The translations under genes and the position numbers were made by a program. This document shows, piece by piece, positions 41,450-51,149 of a DNA stretch of 64,000 nt. Below the pieces are notes generated by a model, which had not been told where the DNA came from, did not search any database, and saw nothing but the letters and a program-made list of their open reading frames with translations. Source of the DNA: Marinobacter sp. NP-4(2019) (GTDB lineage Bacteria; Pseudomonadota; Gammaproteobacteria; Pseudomonadales; Oleiphilaceae); NCBI RefSeq assembly GCF_003994855.1, contig NZ_CP034142.1, forward strand, positions 2,728,001 through 2,792,000, given 5' to 3'. How positions within the stretch are numbered: position 1 is the stretch's first letter; each line of letters starts with the position of its first letter.

Positions 41450-43321
41450 ATGAGAGTTTTAACGGTCCTCACGGATCGTCGTTTTCTGCTAACCGTAGTG
41501 CTTGCCTTCATCTGGGTTCTGTTGGTGCGGGGCGCTCATATCCTCCAGAGCGGAGTCTGGCCCAACCCCCTTGGTGCCCTGGGTAGCGATCTCGCCGGCG
41601 CGTTCATTCTCGGGGTTTTGCTCACCATCACCAGCGGCGCCTCACGCGCAGTGCTGGTCATCCTGCTGGGCAGCGCAGTCTACGTTGCGGGCATGCACCT
41701 GGCGACCCATGGCACCCTGTTTCAGCTGGCTTTTGCCGGCAAGGGCATAGACCCCACCTTTATTACCGGCAGCCTGATTAACGTTTACCTGTTTCTGCTG
41801 CCTACCTACATCGCCTTTACTTGGGTTCTCCACCGTACCCATCGTGCACTGGTGCCCAAGCCTCCGAAGGGATTCACCGCGCTGGTCACCTCGGCGCTCG
41901 TTGTGGTGCTGGCGTATACCCTGGCGTTCCCGAGCCTGACAACGCCCGCCAATAACGTGGTGGCGAGCTCTTTCGCCCAGATACCCGGCGCCATCATCAA
42001 CCCGGTCGGTACCGAGATTGGCGATGAAGCCGTGGAAGCGGATGACAGCCTGGAAGCCCGTACCAATTTCTTCCACCAGCAGATCACGTCGCGTCCTGTG
42101 ACCAATAATCCGAATGTGTTGCTGATCATGATCGAAGGATTGTCCGGCGGCTACTTCCCCAGCATCAGCCAGTATCATGGGCTGGAGCCCACGGTCAGGC
42201 TCGAACACCTGGAAGGTCTCCTGAAAGATCGGGGGTTCAGGATTTATCGCAACACGCTGAGTATGGAACGTCAGACGGACCGGGGCACCTTCACCATCAT
42301 TTGCGGACGTTATCCGGATTTCCGTCGTCCCTCGACAAAAATGCAGGATGTGGCCGAGGAACGGGCGAATCCGGACTGCCTGCCCGGTAAGTTGAAGGCC
42401 CAGGGTTACCACACCGCCTACTGGCAGGCTGCACCGATCCACTATATGAAAAAAGACGAGTTCATGCCCAGAGCGGGCTTCATGGATGTGACCGGCGCCG
42501 AACACTTTTCCAACGAAGAGGATATTGCGGGCTGGGGACCACCGGACCCCGAGTACTTCGTCGACGTTGCCACCCGCCTGCAGGCGCTGGACCAACACGC
42601 CTCGCCGTGGTTCGTCACCCTGCTGAATGTGGGCACCCATCACCCCTTCAAGATTGGCGAGGAAGCTGAGAAAGAAATTGAAGAGGAAATGGAGACGGAT
42701 CGCGCCATAAACGGGGACGAGGCCGGGGAGGCCGACATGGTGAAGCCACAGGAAGCCCGCAGAAAGGCCATGAGGGTGATGGAGAAAACCCTGGGAAAAT
42801 TTCTGGAGACACTCGAAACCGCAGGCACCCTCGACAACACCCTGGTGATCCTGACCTCTGACGAGTCCGGGGGCTTTGTGCGCACGGACCATGAGACCCT
42901 GCCCCTCAACAGCAATCTGGGAGCGCTGGCAGTCCGCCCTCCCGAGCAACAGGGTCTGGCCCGCTATACCAGCCGCGACGCCATCACCGCTCAACTGGAC
43001 ATTCCTCTGACCATCCTGGACGCCACCGGTCATGGTGATCAGGCAGGGGATATGATTGGCCGCAGCCTGCTGGTTTCCAACGATCGCAAGCGACGGGATA
43101 TCCTGCTGGCGGATACGTACACCGGGCTCAAGTATTTCCTTCGTGAGAGCGGTCAGTTGCTGTCCTGTACCGAAATGCTGACCCGCTGCACTTCCTGGTC
43201 GTTCGATCCGAAACGCATGTTTGGCAGCTTCCGGGAAACCGATGAGCCACCGTTCCTGTCACTGGAAGACCGGCTGGCACTGTTCGAGAATGCCACTGAC
43301 ATGGAGCCGACAGAAGACTGA
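41450..43321 (+). CDS. LtaS/MdoB-type phosphotransferase (sulfatase superfamily)
   Basis: 623 aa. Five N-terminal membrane helices within residues 1-170, then an extracellular alkaline-phosphatase-fold domain: VLLIMIEGLSGGYF (metal site), MERQTDRGTFTIICGRYPDF (catalytic Thr), HHPFKIGEEAE and ILTSDESGGF (metal ligands). Relatives transfer phosphoglycerol (LtaS, MdoB) or phosphoethanolamine to envelope sugars or lipids. The next gene, 37 bp on, is a membrane glycerophosphodiesterase, so a phosphoglycerol substrate is attractive. AGGA lies upstream of the ATG. Confidence 0.82.
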   Translation: MRVLTVLTDRRFLLTVVLAFIWVLLVRGAHILQSGVWPNPLGALGSDLAGAFILGVLLTITSGASRAVLVILLGSAVYVAGMHLATHGTLFQLAFAGKGIDPTFITGSLINVYLFLLPTYIAFTWVLHRTHRALVPKPPKGFTALVTSALVVVLAYTLAFPSLTTPANNVVASSFAQIPGAIINPVGTEIGDEAVEADDSLEARTNFFHQQITSRPVTNNPNVLLIMIEGLSGGYFPSISQYHGLEPTVRLEHLEGLLKDRGFRIYRNTLSMERQTDRGTFTIICGRYPDFRRPSTKMQDVAEERANPDCLPGKLKAQGYHTAYWQAAPIHYMKKDEFMPRAGFMDVTGAEHFSNEEDIAGWGPPDPEYFVDVATRLQALDQHASPWFVTLLNVGTHHPFKIGEEAEKEIEEEMETDRAINGDEAGEADMVKPQEARRKAMRVMEKTLGKFLETLETAGTLDNTLVILTSDESGGFVRTDHETLPLNSNLGALAVRPPEQQGLARYTSRDAITAQLDIPLTILDATGHGDQAGDMIGRSLLVSNDRKRRDILLADTYTGLKYFLRESGQLLSCTEMLTRCTSWSFDPKRMFGSFRETDEPPFLSLEDRLALFENATDMEPTED

Positions 43322-43358
43322 CCCGAGACACATTCAGCGTCCTGAACGTCCGTGAACC

Positions 43359-45167
43359 ATGAAAACACTGATTACCGGCACACTGAATACCCTGCACACC
43401 CGGCGCCGGGCCCTCCTGACCTTTTACCTGTTTTTTTCAGGCCTGGCCATGGCGGTGTTCACCCCGGTGATAACCTGGGCGCTGGCATCCCTGAAACCGG
43501 TCACCGGCCAGGCCGCCGTCAGCACCGGCGGGATTCTCGAGTTCCTGATTTCTCCCGGGGGGCTGGTCTGGGTGGTGGTGACTCTCCATCTCACTGTTCT
43601 GGTCATCCTGCTACAGCAGGCCGGCATGACCTTGATCGCAGCGTCGCCACCACACCGGCATTACCGAACCGCCTTGAGCGCGCTCTGGGGAATGGCGCGC
43701 AAGGGCCCTGCACTATTTTGGTTAACCGTCACCCAGGTTGTCACCCACCTGCTGATTGCACTGCCCTTCCTGGCTGCTGTCGGGTTGGCGTGGGCATGGC
43801 TGCTGGCGTCATACGATCCCTACCTGTTACGCCTGGAGAAGCCGCCGGAGTTGTGGTGGTTCACTGCCTGCGCCGCCCTTTTCCTGTCCGGCCTGGTGGT
43901 CTGCAACGGCACCCTTTACCTGCGCTGGATACTGGCCGTACCGTGCCTGATGTTGCAAAACCTCACCCCCCTGAAGGCGTTACGCGAAAGTACTCGTCTG
44001 ACCCGTGGCCACCGGGGGCATGCCACCGGCGTCCTGATTTCCGGGCTGACCCTGCTGCTTCTGCTGCCGGTTCTGGTCACCCTTGCATTTGATCACATCG
44101 CCACGGCGCTGTTCGCCATCCTTCCCGACCGGACCGACATACTGGTGCCCGTCATCCTTGTTTTCATCGCCAGCTACATCCTTATTGGTATCGCGGTCAC
44201 CTTCTTTGGCACCGCTGCTTATGGCGCGTTCATTGTCAGCCTGTACCACCGGGCAAACGACCAAGGGCCATCGACATCGGAGCCACCGCTTCGCTACCCG
44301 GTGCCGGACAACGCGGGTCCCAAGGCATGGATTGCGGAGGCCCTGGTGGTCATCCTGGCGTTATCCCAGGCGTGGTTCGTCGTGGATTCCCTGGGCCAGC
44401 GGGAACAGGTCACAATCACCGCACACCGGGGCAGTGCTTTCAAAGCGCCTGAAAACACGCTCAGCGCGATAGAGCAGGCGATCAGGGACGGCGCTGACTT
44501 TATCGAGATCGACGTGCAGATCACCGCGGATGGTGTCCCTGTACTCTGGCACGACTCCGACATGAGCCGCGTATTTGGCCTGGAGGAGCGCATCAGTGAC
44601 GTGACCTACGACGAAATCCGCCACCGGGACGCTGGCAGCTGGTTCGACAGCGCCTTCATGGATGAGCGCATAGTCACCCTTGCCCAGGCGATAGAATCGG
44701 TTCGCGACCGCGCCGGCCTGTTCGTAGACCTGAAGCCCGACCGCAATACCCCCCACCTGACACAGGCTGTCGTCAAGCTTCTGCAGGACAAGCACTTTGT
44801 GGAGGGGACCGTGGTCGCCGCCGCGGACTGGGCTACCCTGCAGGAAGTCAGGCAACTGGAACCCGACCTCGAAACGGCCCTGCTGGCCCAGTTTGTGATA
44901 GGGCCGCTGTGGGAAGACAATTACGACATCCTGGGGTTGCGCATGAATCGCGCCACCCCGGCTGCGGTGGCCAGGGCTCACCGCGACGGCAATGAGCTTC
45001 ACGTATGGACCGTCAACCAGCCAGTGGCGATGTCACGGTTTGTGGATATGGGGGTTGATAACATCATTACCGACCGGCCTGACGTACTGGCCAGACTGCT
45101 GCGGGAGCGGGACACCCTGTCCGATGCGGAACTGCTTGCCATCAAACTCCGCAATTGGATGCGGTAA
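43359..45167 (+). CDS. Glycerophosphodiester phosphodiesterase with membrane domain
   Basis: 602 aa. An N-terminal polytopic domain of about six helices (to about residue 350, with KALRESTRLTRGHRG of the GPDPase-membrane family) is fused to a GDPD TIM barrel. The barrel shows TAHRGSAFKAPENTLSAI, DFIEIDVQITADGVPVLWHD and a late VDNIITDRPDVL. The catalytic His, Glu, Asp and second His are all present. Hydrolyses glycerophosphodiesters to glycerol-3-phosphate and an alcohol. Likely in one operon with the LtaS-like gene; it may recycle or trim the product. Confidence 0.88.
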   Translation: MKTLITGTLNTLHTRRRALLTFYLFFSGLAMAVFTPVITWALASLKPVTGQAAVSTGGILEFLISPGGLVWVVVTLHLTVLVILLQQAGMTLIAASPPHRHYRTALSALWGMARKGPALFWLTVTQVVTHLLIALPFLAAVGLAWAWLLASYDPYLLRLEKPPELWWFTACAALFLSGLVVCNGTLYLRWILAVPCLMLQNLTPLKALRESTRLTRGHRGHATGVLISGLTLLLLLPVLVTLAFDHIATALFAILPDRTDILVPVILVFIASYILIGIAVTFFGTAAYGAFIVSLYHRANDQGPSTSEPPLRYPVPDNAGPKAWIAEALVVILALSQAWFVVDSLGQREQVTITAHRGSAFKAPENTLSAIEQAIRDGADFIEIDVQITADGVPVLWHDSDMSRVFGLEERISDVTYDEIRHRDAGSWFDSAFMDERIVTLAQAIESVRDRAGLFVDLKPDRNTPHLTQAVVKLLQDKHFVEGTVVAAADWATLQEVRQLEPDLETALLAQFVIGPLWEDNYDILGLRMNRATPAAVARAHRDGNELHVWTVNQPVAMSRFVDMGVDNIITDRPDVLARLLRERDTLSDAELLAIKLRNWMR

Positions 45168-45266
45168 GTGGCTTGGGGCATTCATACAAACCGGACTTGA
45201 CCACGCCAATGTGGCCCCCTTTACTCAAATACAAACCAACGTCCGAGAAAAGGAGTTTTCAGCCTC

Positions 45267-46244
45267 ATGCGTCTACTGACCATTATCCTCTTTCTTTTTG
45301 GACTGCCCCTGCTGATAGGCGGTGTCTGGCTGCTTTCCCTGGGTGGCAGCTGGTACTACACGCTAGCCGGAGCAACTCTGAACTCAACGCCGAGTCTGTT
45401 ATCAGCAATCCCCGCCTTGGCGAGGAACTGGACCTGATGCACAATATGCCCTATCGCCAGGATGGCTATTATTACTCCACATCACCGCCTGTCGTGGCCC
45501 ACGGCGTGGTTGTCGTGGCCGGTTCAGTTAACGACAACTATGACATTAACTCACCATCGGGCGTCATCCGCGCCTACGATGCCAGAACCGGCAAACTGGT
45601 GTGGAACTGGGATCCTGCCAACCCGGATCAGACCCAACCCATTGCTCCTGAAGACACCTATTCCACCAGTTCTCCCAACAGCTGGTCGATAGCCAGTGCC
45701 GACAAAGAGCTGGGCATGGTGTATTTCCCCATGGGAAACCGGACTCCGGATCAACTGGGCATGTACCGCACGCCTGAGGAAGAAATCTACGCTTCCTCGG
45801 TTGTGGCCCTGAGCCTTGAAACCGGCGACGCCCTGATCCCCATTACCGAACAGGAGGCGCCGCAAGGCACTATCGAGGGCGATTATGCGGCCCCCACGCA
45901 GCCGCTATCCGCGCTTAGTTTCCGGCCGCCGCCCCTGAAAGCTTCCGATATGTGGGGAGCCACTGCCATTGACCAGATGATCTGCCGCATAAAGTTCCAC
46001 TCCCTGCGCTACGAAGGCCAGTACACACCTCCATCGGTACAGGGCACCATCGTGTACCCGGGCAACTTCGGGGTGTTCAACTGGGGCGGCGTTGCCGTGG
46101 ATCCCGAGCGTCAGGTCATGTTCGGGATGCCACTGTATATGGCGTTTACATCCAGACTGGTACCCAAGAACCAAGAGGCGCTCGGACCCACCAATACCGG
46201 GCACCACCATTGGCGACTATGTAGTGGCCTACAAGCTCAAATGA
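45267..46244 (+). pseudogene. gcd: Remnant of membrane PQQ glucose dehydrogenase (gcd)
   Basis: A normal start with AGGAG and the first 35 residues of the Gcd membrane domain (to WYYTLAG, about 45371) jump to the beta-propeller in another frame (YYSTSPPVVAHG ... IRAYDARTGKLVWNWDP). They run to ALSLETG, jump again to LIPITEQEAPQGTIEGD, and continue through MCRIKFHSLRYEGQYTPPS to FTSRLVPKN. A last jump and frame change leads to the normal C-terminus GDYVVAYKLK and stop at 46242-46244. About 325 codons remain of the usual near-800, so it cannot encode an active enzyme. A long continuous frame (45155-48958) joining it to the next gene is coincidental. Confidence 0.85.
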
Positions 46245-46294
46245 CTCTGGCGGCGGAGCGAAACATCAACTTACAGTGCGAGGATAATCCATCG

Positions 46295-48958
46295 ATGAAA
46301 AGCCATCGCCAGCCGGTCAGCGCATCGTTATTGAAACAATGGCTGACCTGGCTGGTTCTGCTGTGCTCGCTGGCTACGCCAATCTACGGTCAGGATGAGA
46401 CAGATACAAAGTCCGACGCAGAAGCCTCGGTACCAGCCGTACAGCCGGAACTTGAAGCCGAAACGGAAAGTCCGCCGAAAATCGAGCTCCAGGAGTCAAT
46501 GAATGCGGACATCCGGCAGCAAATACAGGCCCTGAAGGCATCCCTCAATCAACGCCTGACGGGTGTGGAATCCAGCGTCGAGCGCCTGGACTACGCTGAA
46601 TCCATCCTCAATCGCCTGAAAGACGAATACGAAAGCTTTGAACTGAGGCTGGAGACAGCCGGGCTCAACCTGACAGGTGACTATGCCGGCCTGTTGAAAC
46701 AACGGTTGGAACGTCTACGGCGACAGAGTATTGCCAGCGAACTGATCAAGGGTATTGAAGAGCAACTGTCAACCGCCCGCGAAGAACAACTCAGACTGGA
46801 AGAGTATGAAGCGATTGTGGACCCTGAGGATAATGCCCGAGGTCAGTTACGCAGCGAACGGGCCAGGCTGATTCGCCAGCTCCACGAAGCGGTAACGCAA
46901 CACATCGACGTTCTCAATGATTACTACAACACCGTAACTGCCTTGCAGGAACAGGTGCTGGACTACCAGACACTGCTGCAACAACGACTATTCTGGCTAC
47001 CTAACGCATCGCGGGTGGGCTCGGATACCCTCTCGGCCCTCCTGGAATCGTTCGTCTGGCTCGCCTCCGAGCTCAGGCTGGAACCCTTCAGCCAGGCCAT
47101 TAAAGAGTCCTTTGATGAACGCCGGGCCCGGATCATCGTGCTTTTTGCAATACTTGCACTGCTGCTGTTCAAACGCCGGGCAATCAAGACAAATCTCAAG
47201 ACCAATGGCGAGTATGTCGGTAATGTAGGCCGTGATCGCGTTGCCATAACTTTGTTTGCCCTGATCCACAGTGTGCTGCTGACCCTGCCCGGGGTGCTTG
47301 CGTTGGCGGCAGGCGCGCTACTGTTGATGGAAGGCAATGAGTTCTTTTCAGCGCTTTCCAATGGTTTCACCGCTGCCGCCTTTATCACCCTGCTGTTGAA
47401 CTTTATTCACAAGGTAGCCCGCAAGGATGGCCTTGGGGACAGGCATTTTCATTGGAACAAACACTCCCTGGAAGCCATTCGCAGGGAAATCCCGATCCTG
47501 CTGGCCGTGGTCATTCCCATTACGATTCTTTCAGCCACCACCGCGACGCCAAGTGGCTCCGAGTTTGAAGAAAGCCTGGGACGACTACTGTTCATAGTGG
47601 TATCGGTGGCGCTGGCGATCTTCGCCCAACGCATCATGAGCGCGGTTCGTGCGGAAAAGCCGGGCGGTCGATTCCTGTTCGTACTGCATTTTCTGGCCGT
47701 CGCCACGCCCCTGGTGCTGGCCGCGGCCTCCATACTCGGGTATCACTACACCGCGCTGGAACTGGAACGTAACCTTTTCATAAGCATTTGCTGGCTTGCC
47801 TTCAATGCCCTGCTGTTCTATCTCGGGTTACGCATGCTCGCGGTTCGTGAGCGCCGTTTAACACTGGAACGTTTGCGAGAGCAACGAGCTGCCGAACGCA
47901 AAATGGCAGAAGCCAGGGAAGCCGCCGAATCGTCAGGCGAAGGCGTACCTCAGGCACTGGATATGCCGGAAATGGACCTCAAGGACATCAGCCAGCAGAG
48001 CACTTCCCTGTTGAAAATCCTGGTCGCCGTGGTGGCCATATCCGGCCTTTGGCTGCTCTGGGCCAACGTCATTCCCGCACTGCAGCTATTTGACAACATT
48101 ACCCTGTGGACAATCACCACAGACCTTGAAGGTGGCGATCCGCTACCCATAACCCTGGGTGACCTGATGCTTGCACTGCTGGTGGGAGCAGGCACGGTTC
48201 TCGCCGTCAAAAACCTTCCCGGCACCCTGGAAGTGATGATTCTGAGCCGGATGCACCTGGAACCGGGATCCGGTTATGCCATCACCACCATCACCACCTA
48301 CCTCATCGTGTTCCTGGGGGTTGTAATATGCCTTGGCGTGGTGGGCGTTCAATGGTCGAAGCTGCAGTGGTTGGTGGCAGCTTTGGGTGTGGGGCTCGGC
48401 TTCGGGCTACAGGAGATCGTGGCCAATTTCGTCTCGGGTATTATCCTGCTCTTTGAACGCCCGATTCGCGTCGGAGACACGGTGACCATTGGTGGCATCA
48501 CCGGCACCGTGTCTCGCATACGCATTCGCGCGACGACGCTTGTTGACTGGGATCGCAAGGAACAGATCGTCCCCAATAAGACCTTTGTCACCCAGGATCT
48601 GACCAACTGGACGCTCTCCGACCCCATTACACGGGTCATACTCCGGGTGGGCGTGGCTTACGGATCAGACGTGGATACCGTACAGCAGATCCTGATGGAA
48701 GTTGCCAACGGCAACGAGCGCGTGGTGGACGACCCCGCACCGGCCGTATTCTGCGTCGGTCTTGGCGACAGCAGTATTGATTTCGAAGTGAGGGTTTTCG
48801 TCAAGGACCTCCTCGACATCATGCCACTGTCACATGAGATTCATGCCTCGGTCACCAAAGCATTGCGGGAAGCAGGTATCGAGATTCCCTTCCCACAACG
48901 CGACCTCCATGTTCGCACCATACCGGATCTCCACGGGCTGACCGGATCCGACCGCTAG
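46295..48958 (+). CDS. MscS-family mechanosensitive channel, large MscK-like form
   Basis: 887 aa from the ATG at 46295, after the gcd remnant. Signal peptide (LLKQWLTWLVLLCSLATPIYG), a periplasmic coiled-coil region (about 60-240), some ten transmembrane helices, and the MscS core. The pore helix LVAALGVGLGFGLQEIVANFVSGIILL has the glycine-rich TM3 pattern, followed by ERPIRVGDTVTIGGITGTV and VPNKTFVTQDLTNWT. Releases solutes on hypo-osmotic shock, expected inner-membrane heptamer. Lacks the very long N-terminus of E. coli MscK. Confidence 0.88.
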   Translation: MKSHRQPVSASLLKQWLTWLVLLCSLATPIYGQDETDTKSDAEASVPAVQPELEAETESPPKIELQESMNADIRQQIQALKASLNQRLTGVESSVERLDYAESILNRLKDEYESFELRLETAGLNLTGDYAGLLKQRLERLRRQSIASELIKGIEEQLSTAREEQLRLEEYEAIVDPEDNARGQLRSERARLIRQLHEAVTQHIDVLNDYYNTVTALQEQVLDYQTLLQQRLFWLPNASRVGSDTLSALLESFVWLASELRLEPFSQAIKESFDERRARIIVLFAILALLLFKRRAIKTNLKTNGEYVGNVGRDRVAITLFALIHSVLLTLPGVLALAAGALLLMEGNEFFSALSNGFTAAAFITLLLNFIHKVARKDGLGDRHFHWNKHSLEAIRREIPILLAVVIPITILSATTATPSGSEFEESLGRLLFIVVSVALAIFAQRIMSAVRAEKPGGRFLFVLHFLAVATPLVLAAASILGYHYTALELERNLFISICWLAFNALLFYLGLRMLAVRERRLTLERLREQRAAERKMAEAREAAESSGEGVPQALDMPEMDLKDISQQSTSLLKILVAVVAISGLWLLWANVIPALQLFDNITLWTITTDLEGGDPLPITLGDLMLALLVGAGTVLAVKNLPGTLEVMILSRMHLEPGSGYAITTITTYLIVFLGVVICLGVVGVQWSKLQWLVAALGVGLGFGLQEIVANFVSGIILLFERPIRVGDTVTIGGITGTVSRIRIRATTLVDWDRKEQIVPNKTFVTQDLTNWTLSDPITRVILRVGVAYGSDVDTVQQILMEVANGNERVVDDPAPAVFCVGLGDSSIDFEVRVFVKDLLDIMPLSHEIHASVTKALREAGIEIPFPQRDLHVRTIPDLHGLTGSDR

Positions 48959-48983
48959 TCGCAACTGGCCACATCTGCCCGGG

Positions 48984-49601
48984 TTACTCCAGGATGATCA
49001 GGTGGTTGGGCAGCTCATTTTTCTCACGGGTGGCAGGAATCTGGGTCTTTAGGTGGGCACCGCAGGCCCGGATGCAATCAACGAAGCCTTCCTGGGTCCG
49101 GCCCTGACGGACCTTGCTGGTGAAGTCGGCGACAATCTCTTCCCAGATCCGGTTATCGATCAGGCCGGCGATCCCCTGATCCACCAGGATTTCGACATAA
49201 TGCTCGGCTTCCGATACGAAAATCAGAACGCCGGTGCCACCGGCGGTATGGTGCAGGTTTTGCTCCAGAAACTGACGCCGAGCCATATTGGAGGCGCGCC
49301 AGAACCGTACCGACCTGGGCACTAACCAACGGGCCGCCCCCGAAAACCGGAACAGCAGACATAACACGATGAACGTGCTCCACTGGGCCATCAACAGCCC
49401 GCTTACACCGAACCAGCCAGTGAAATAACTGACAACGCCGGGCACCAACAACGCCAGGATGCCCGCCCACAGCAGCGGGATATAGGTATAGTCATCGGAA
49501 CTGGCGGCCAGTACCGTCACCAACTCAGCGTCGGTCTCCTGCTCCACCTCGGCTATCGCTTTGGCTACCTGTTTCTGCTCGCTTTCACTCAATAGAGTCA
49601 T
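48984..49601 (-). CDS. TPM-domain membrane protein
   Basis: 205 aa. TPM domain split around two helices: LSESEQKQVAKAIAEVEQETDAELVTVLA, helices YIPLLWAGILALLVPGVVSYF and STFIVLCLLFRFSG, then GTGVLIFVSEAEHYVEILVDQGIAGLID. This is the shorter partner often found next to LemA and the Gly-rich TPM protein. Function unclear; TPM proteins have been linked to photosystem repair and to respiratory or envelope stress. Confidence 0.8.
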   Translation of the reverse strand: MTLLSESEQKQVAKAIAEVEQETDAELVTVLAASSDDYTYIPLLWAGILALLVPGVVSYFTGWFGVSGLLMAQWSTFIVLCLLFRFSGAARWLVPRSVRFWRASNMARRQFLEQNLHHTAGGTGVLIFVSEAEHYVEILVDQGIAGLIDNRIWEEIVADFTSKVRQGRTQEGFVDCIRACGAHLKTQIPATREKNELPNHLIILE

Positions 49602-49635
49602 GGTTATATTAATCTCGCTGAATCATGAAGTGGTT

Positions 49636-50385
49636 TTACCAGCCGCCGGAAGCGCCACCGCCACCAAAACCGCCACCGCCACCACTGAAGCCACCGCCAC
49701 CAAAGCCTCCACCGCTGCGACCTCCCATCAGGGAGCCAGCAACGAGGCCACCCAGCAACGCGCTGCGACCACGACGACCACCCATGCCACCAAAGAACGA
49801 CAGGGCCACGATGATGAAGAACAGGATACCCAGTGCAGGATGGGGACGATCCTCCTTACTCACCTGCCGGGATTGGGGGACCGCCAGCGGCTCGCCCCCG
49901 AGCACCTGAATCATGGCTTCGGCCCCATTGGCGATACCTGTAGGGAAATCGCCGGCACGGAAGGCCGGGGTAATAATCTGGTTGATGATGGTGGCGGAAG
50001 TGGCATCCGTCAGACGGCCTTCCAGACCATAACCCACCTCAATACGGATACGACGTTCGTCTTCCGCCACGATCAACAAGGCGCCGTTGTCCTCGCCTTC
50101 CTGACCAATGCCCCAATGCCGGCCAAGCTGATAGCCATAGTCCTCAATCGGATACCCCTGAAGGTTCGGCAGGGTAACCACTACGACCTGCTCGCTGGTG
50201 GCCTGTTCGTGGGCTTCCAGCATACGGTTCAGACGCGACTCCACCTGCCCCGGCAACATGTCGGCGTTATCCACCACCCGCCCAGTCAGCTCGGGAAAAT
50301 CGGGAGTGGACTGCGCCAGCACCTGGCCCGGTAGCAGGACAACCAGCGCAGCGAAGACGAGTATCCGGCAACAACTCATAGCCAT
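49636..50385 (-). CDS. TPM-domain protein with Gly-rich C-terminus (YgcG-like)
   Basis: 249 aa. Signal peptide (ILVFAALVVLLPGQVLAQ), TPM domain (ELTGRVVDNADMLPG ... VVVVTLPNLQGYPIEDYG ... IRIEVGYGLEGRLTDATSA), a helix (HPALGILFFIIVALSFFGG) and a glycine/serine-rich tail ending GGGGASGGW. The start ATG overlaps the lemA stop (ATGA), so the two are translationally coupled. Confidence 0.88.
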   Translation of the reverse strand: MAMSCCRILVFAALVVLLPGQVLAQSTPDFPELTGRVVDNADMLPGQVESRLNRMLEAHEQATSEQVVVVTLPNLQGYPIEDYGYQLGRHWGIGQEGEDNGALLIVAEDERRIRIEVGYGLEGRLTDATSATIINQIITPAFRAGDFPTGIANGAEAMIQVLGGEPLAVPQSRQVSKEDRPHPALGILFFIIVALSFFGGMGGRRGRSALLGGLVAGSLMGGRSGGGFGGGGFSGGGGGFGGGGASGGW

Positions 50386-51002
50386 CAGAATTCCACCTGC
50401 GGCGCTTCCTCTGCATCGGGTGTCGTGGCTTCAAAGTTGGCACGCAGCTCCATATCGCTATACAGGAAACTGTGCCAGAGCCTGCCGGGGAAGGTGCGGA
50501 TCTCCGTGTTGTACCGCTCCACCGCCTGGATAAAGTCTCTCCGGGCAACAGCGATACGGTTTTCCGTGCCCTCCAACTGGGATTGCAATGCCAGGAAGTT
50601 CTGGCTGGATTTCAGGTCCGGGTACCTCTCCGATACCGCCATCAGCCTGCTCAGGGCGCTGCTCAACTCGCCTTGTGCCTGTTGAAATTGCTGCAACCTC
50701 TCCGGATCATTGAGGATGCTCTCATCCACCTGGATCGACGTCGCTTTGGAGCGGGCTTCAATAACCGCCGTCAGGGTCTCCCGCTCCTGAGTAGCAAACC
50801 CCTTCACGGTCTCTACCAGGTTGGGGACTAGGTCGGCACGACGCTGGTACTGGTTTTGAACCTGGGACCAGGCGGATTTTACCTGCTCGTCGTAGGTGGG
50901 AATGTTGTTGATACCGCACCCCGTCAGCATAAGTGTCAACAGGGCAAGAACTGTGAGCCGCAGGCTATTGCTGCGCTGCATGATGGCAGGACTGTTCACC
51001 AT
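50385..51002 (-). CDS. lemA: LemA-family lipoprotein
   Basis: 205 aa from the ATG at 51002 (AAGGA ten bases upstream). Lipobox LTGC, then the LemA helical bundle: NIPTYDEQVKSAWSQVQNQYQ, RRADLVPNLVETVKGFA, SRLMAVSERYPDLKSSQNFL, and RYNTEIRTFPGRLWHSFLY. First gene of lemA-TPM-TPM. Probably anchors the cluster at the membrane. Confidence 0.92.
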   Translation of the reverse strand: MVNSPAIMQRSNSLRLTVLALLTLMLTGCGINNIPTYDEQVKSAWSQVQNQYQRRADLVPNLVETVKGFATQERETLTAVIEARSKATSIQVDESILNDPERLQQFQQAQGELSSALSRLMAVSERYPDLKSSQNFLALQSQLEGTENRIAVARRDFIQAVERYNTEIRTFPGRLWHSFLYSDMELRANFEATTPDAEEAPQVEF

Positions 51003-51118
51003 GATGTATCCGTTCCTTGTGAGTCTGTGAAGCCAGAATGAGTAACGTCAGGACATTACCACAATTGCCTGTGTTATGGGGTCGACACCTGCAAATACAA
51101 GGCGTACTATGCCCATTA

Positions 51119-51134
51119 CTGTATATACAGACAG
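51119..51134 (+). promoter_or_regulatory. LexA (SOS) box upstream of the radical SAM gene
   Basis: CTGTATATACAGACAG fits CTG-N10-CAG with the AT-rich centre (TATATACAGA) of gammaproteobacterial LexA sites. It ends 15 bp before the start codon at 51150, a position where LexA would block transcription. Confidence 0.6.
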
Positions 51135-51149
51135 TATCAGAGGTTGACC

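Noticed and set aside
45155..48958. A 1267-aa fusion of a PQQ dehydrogenase with a mechanosensitive channel
   Set aside because: The N-terminal part is the gcd remnant in a shifted frame; the channel has its own start and signal peptide at 46295.
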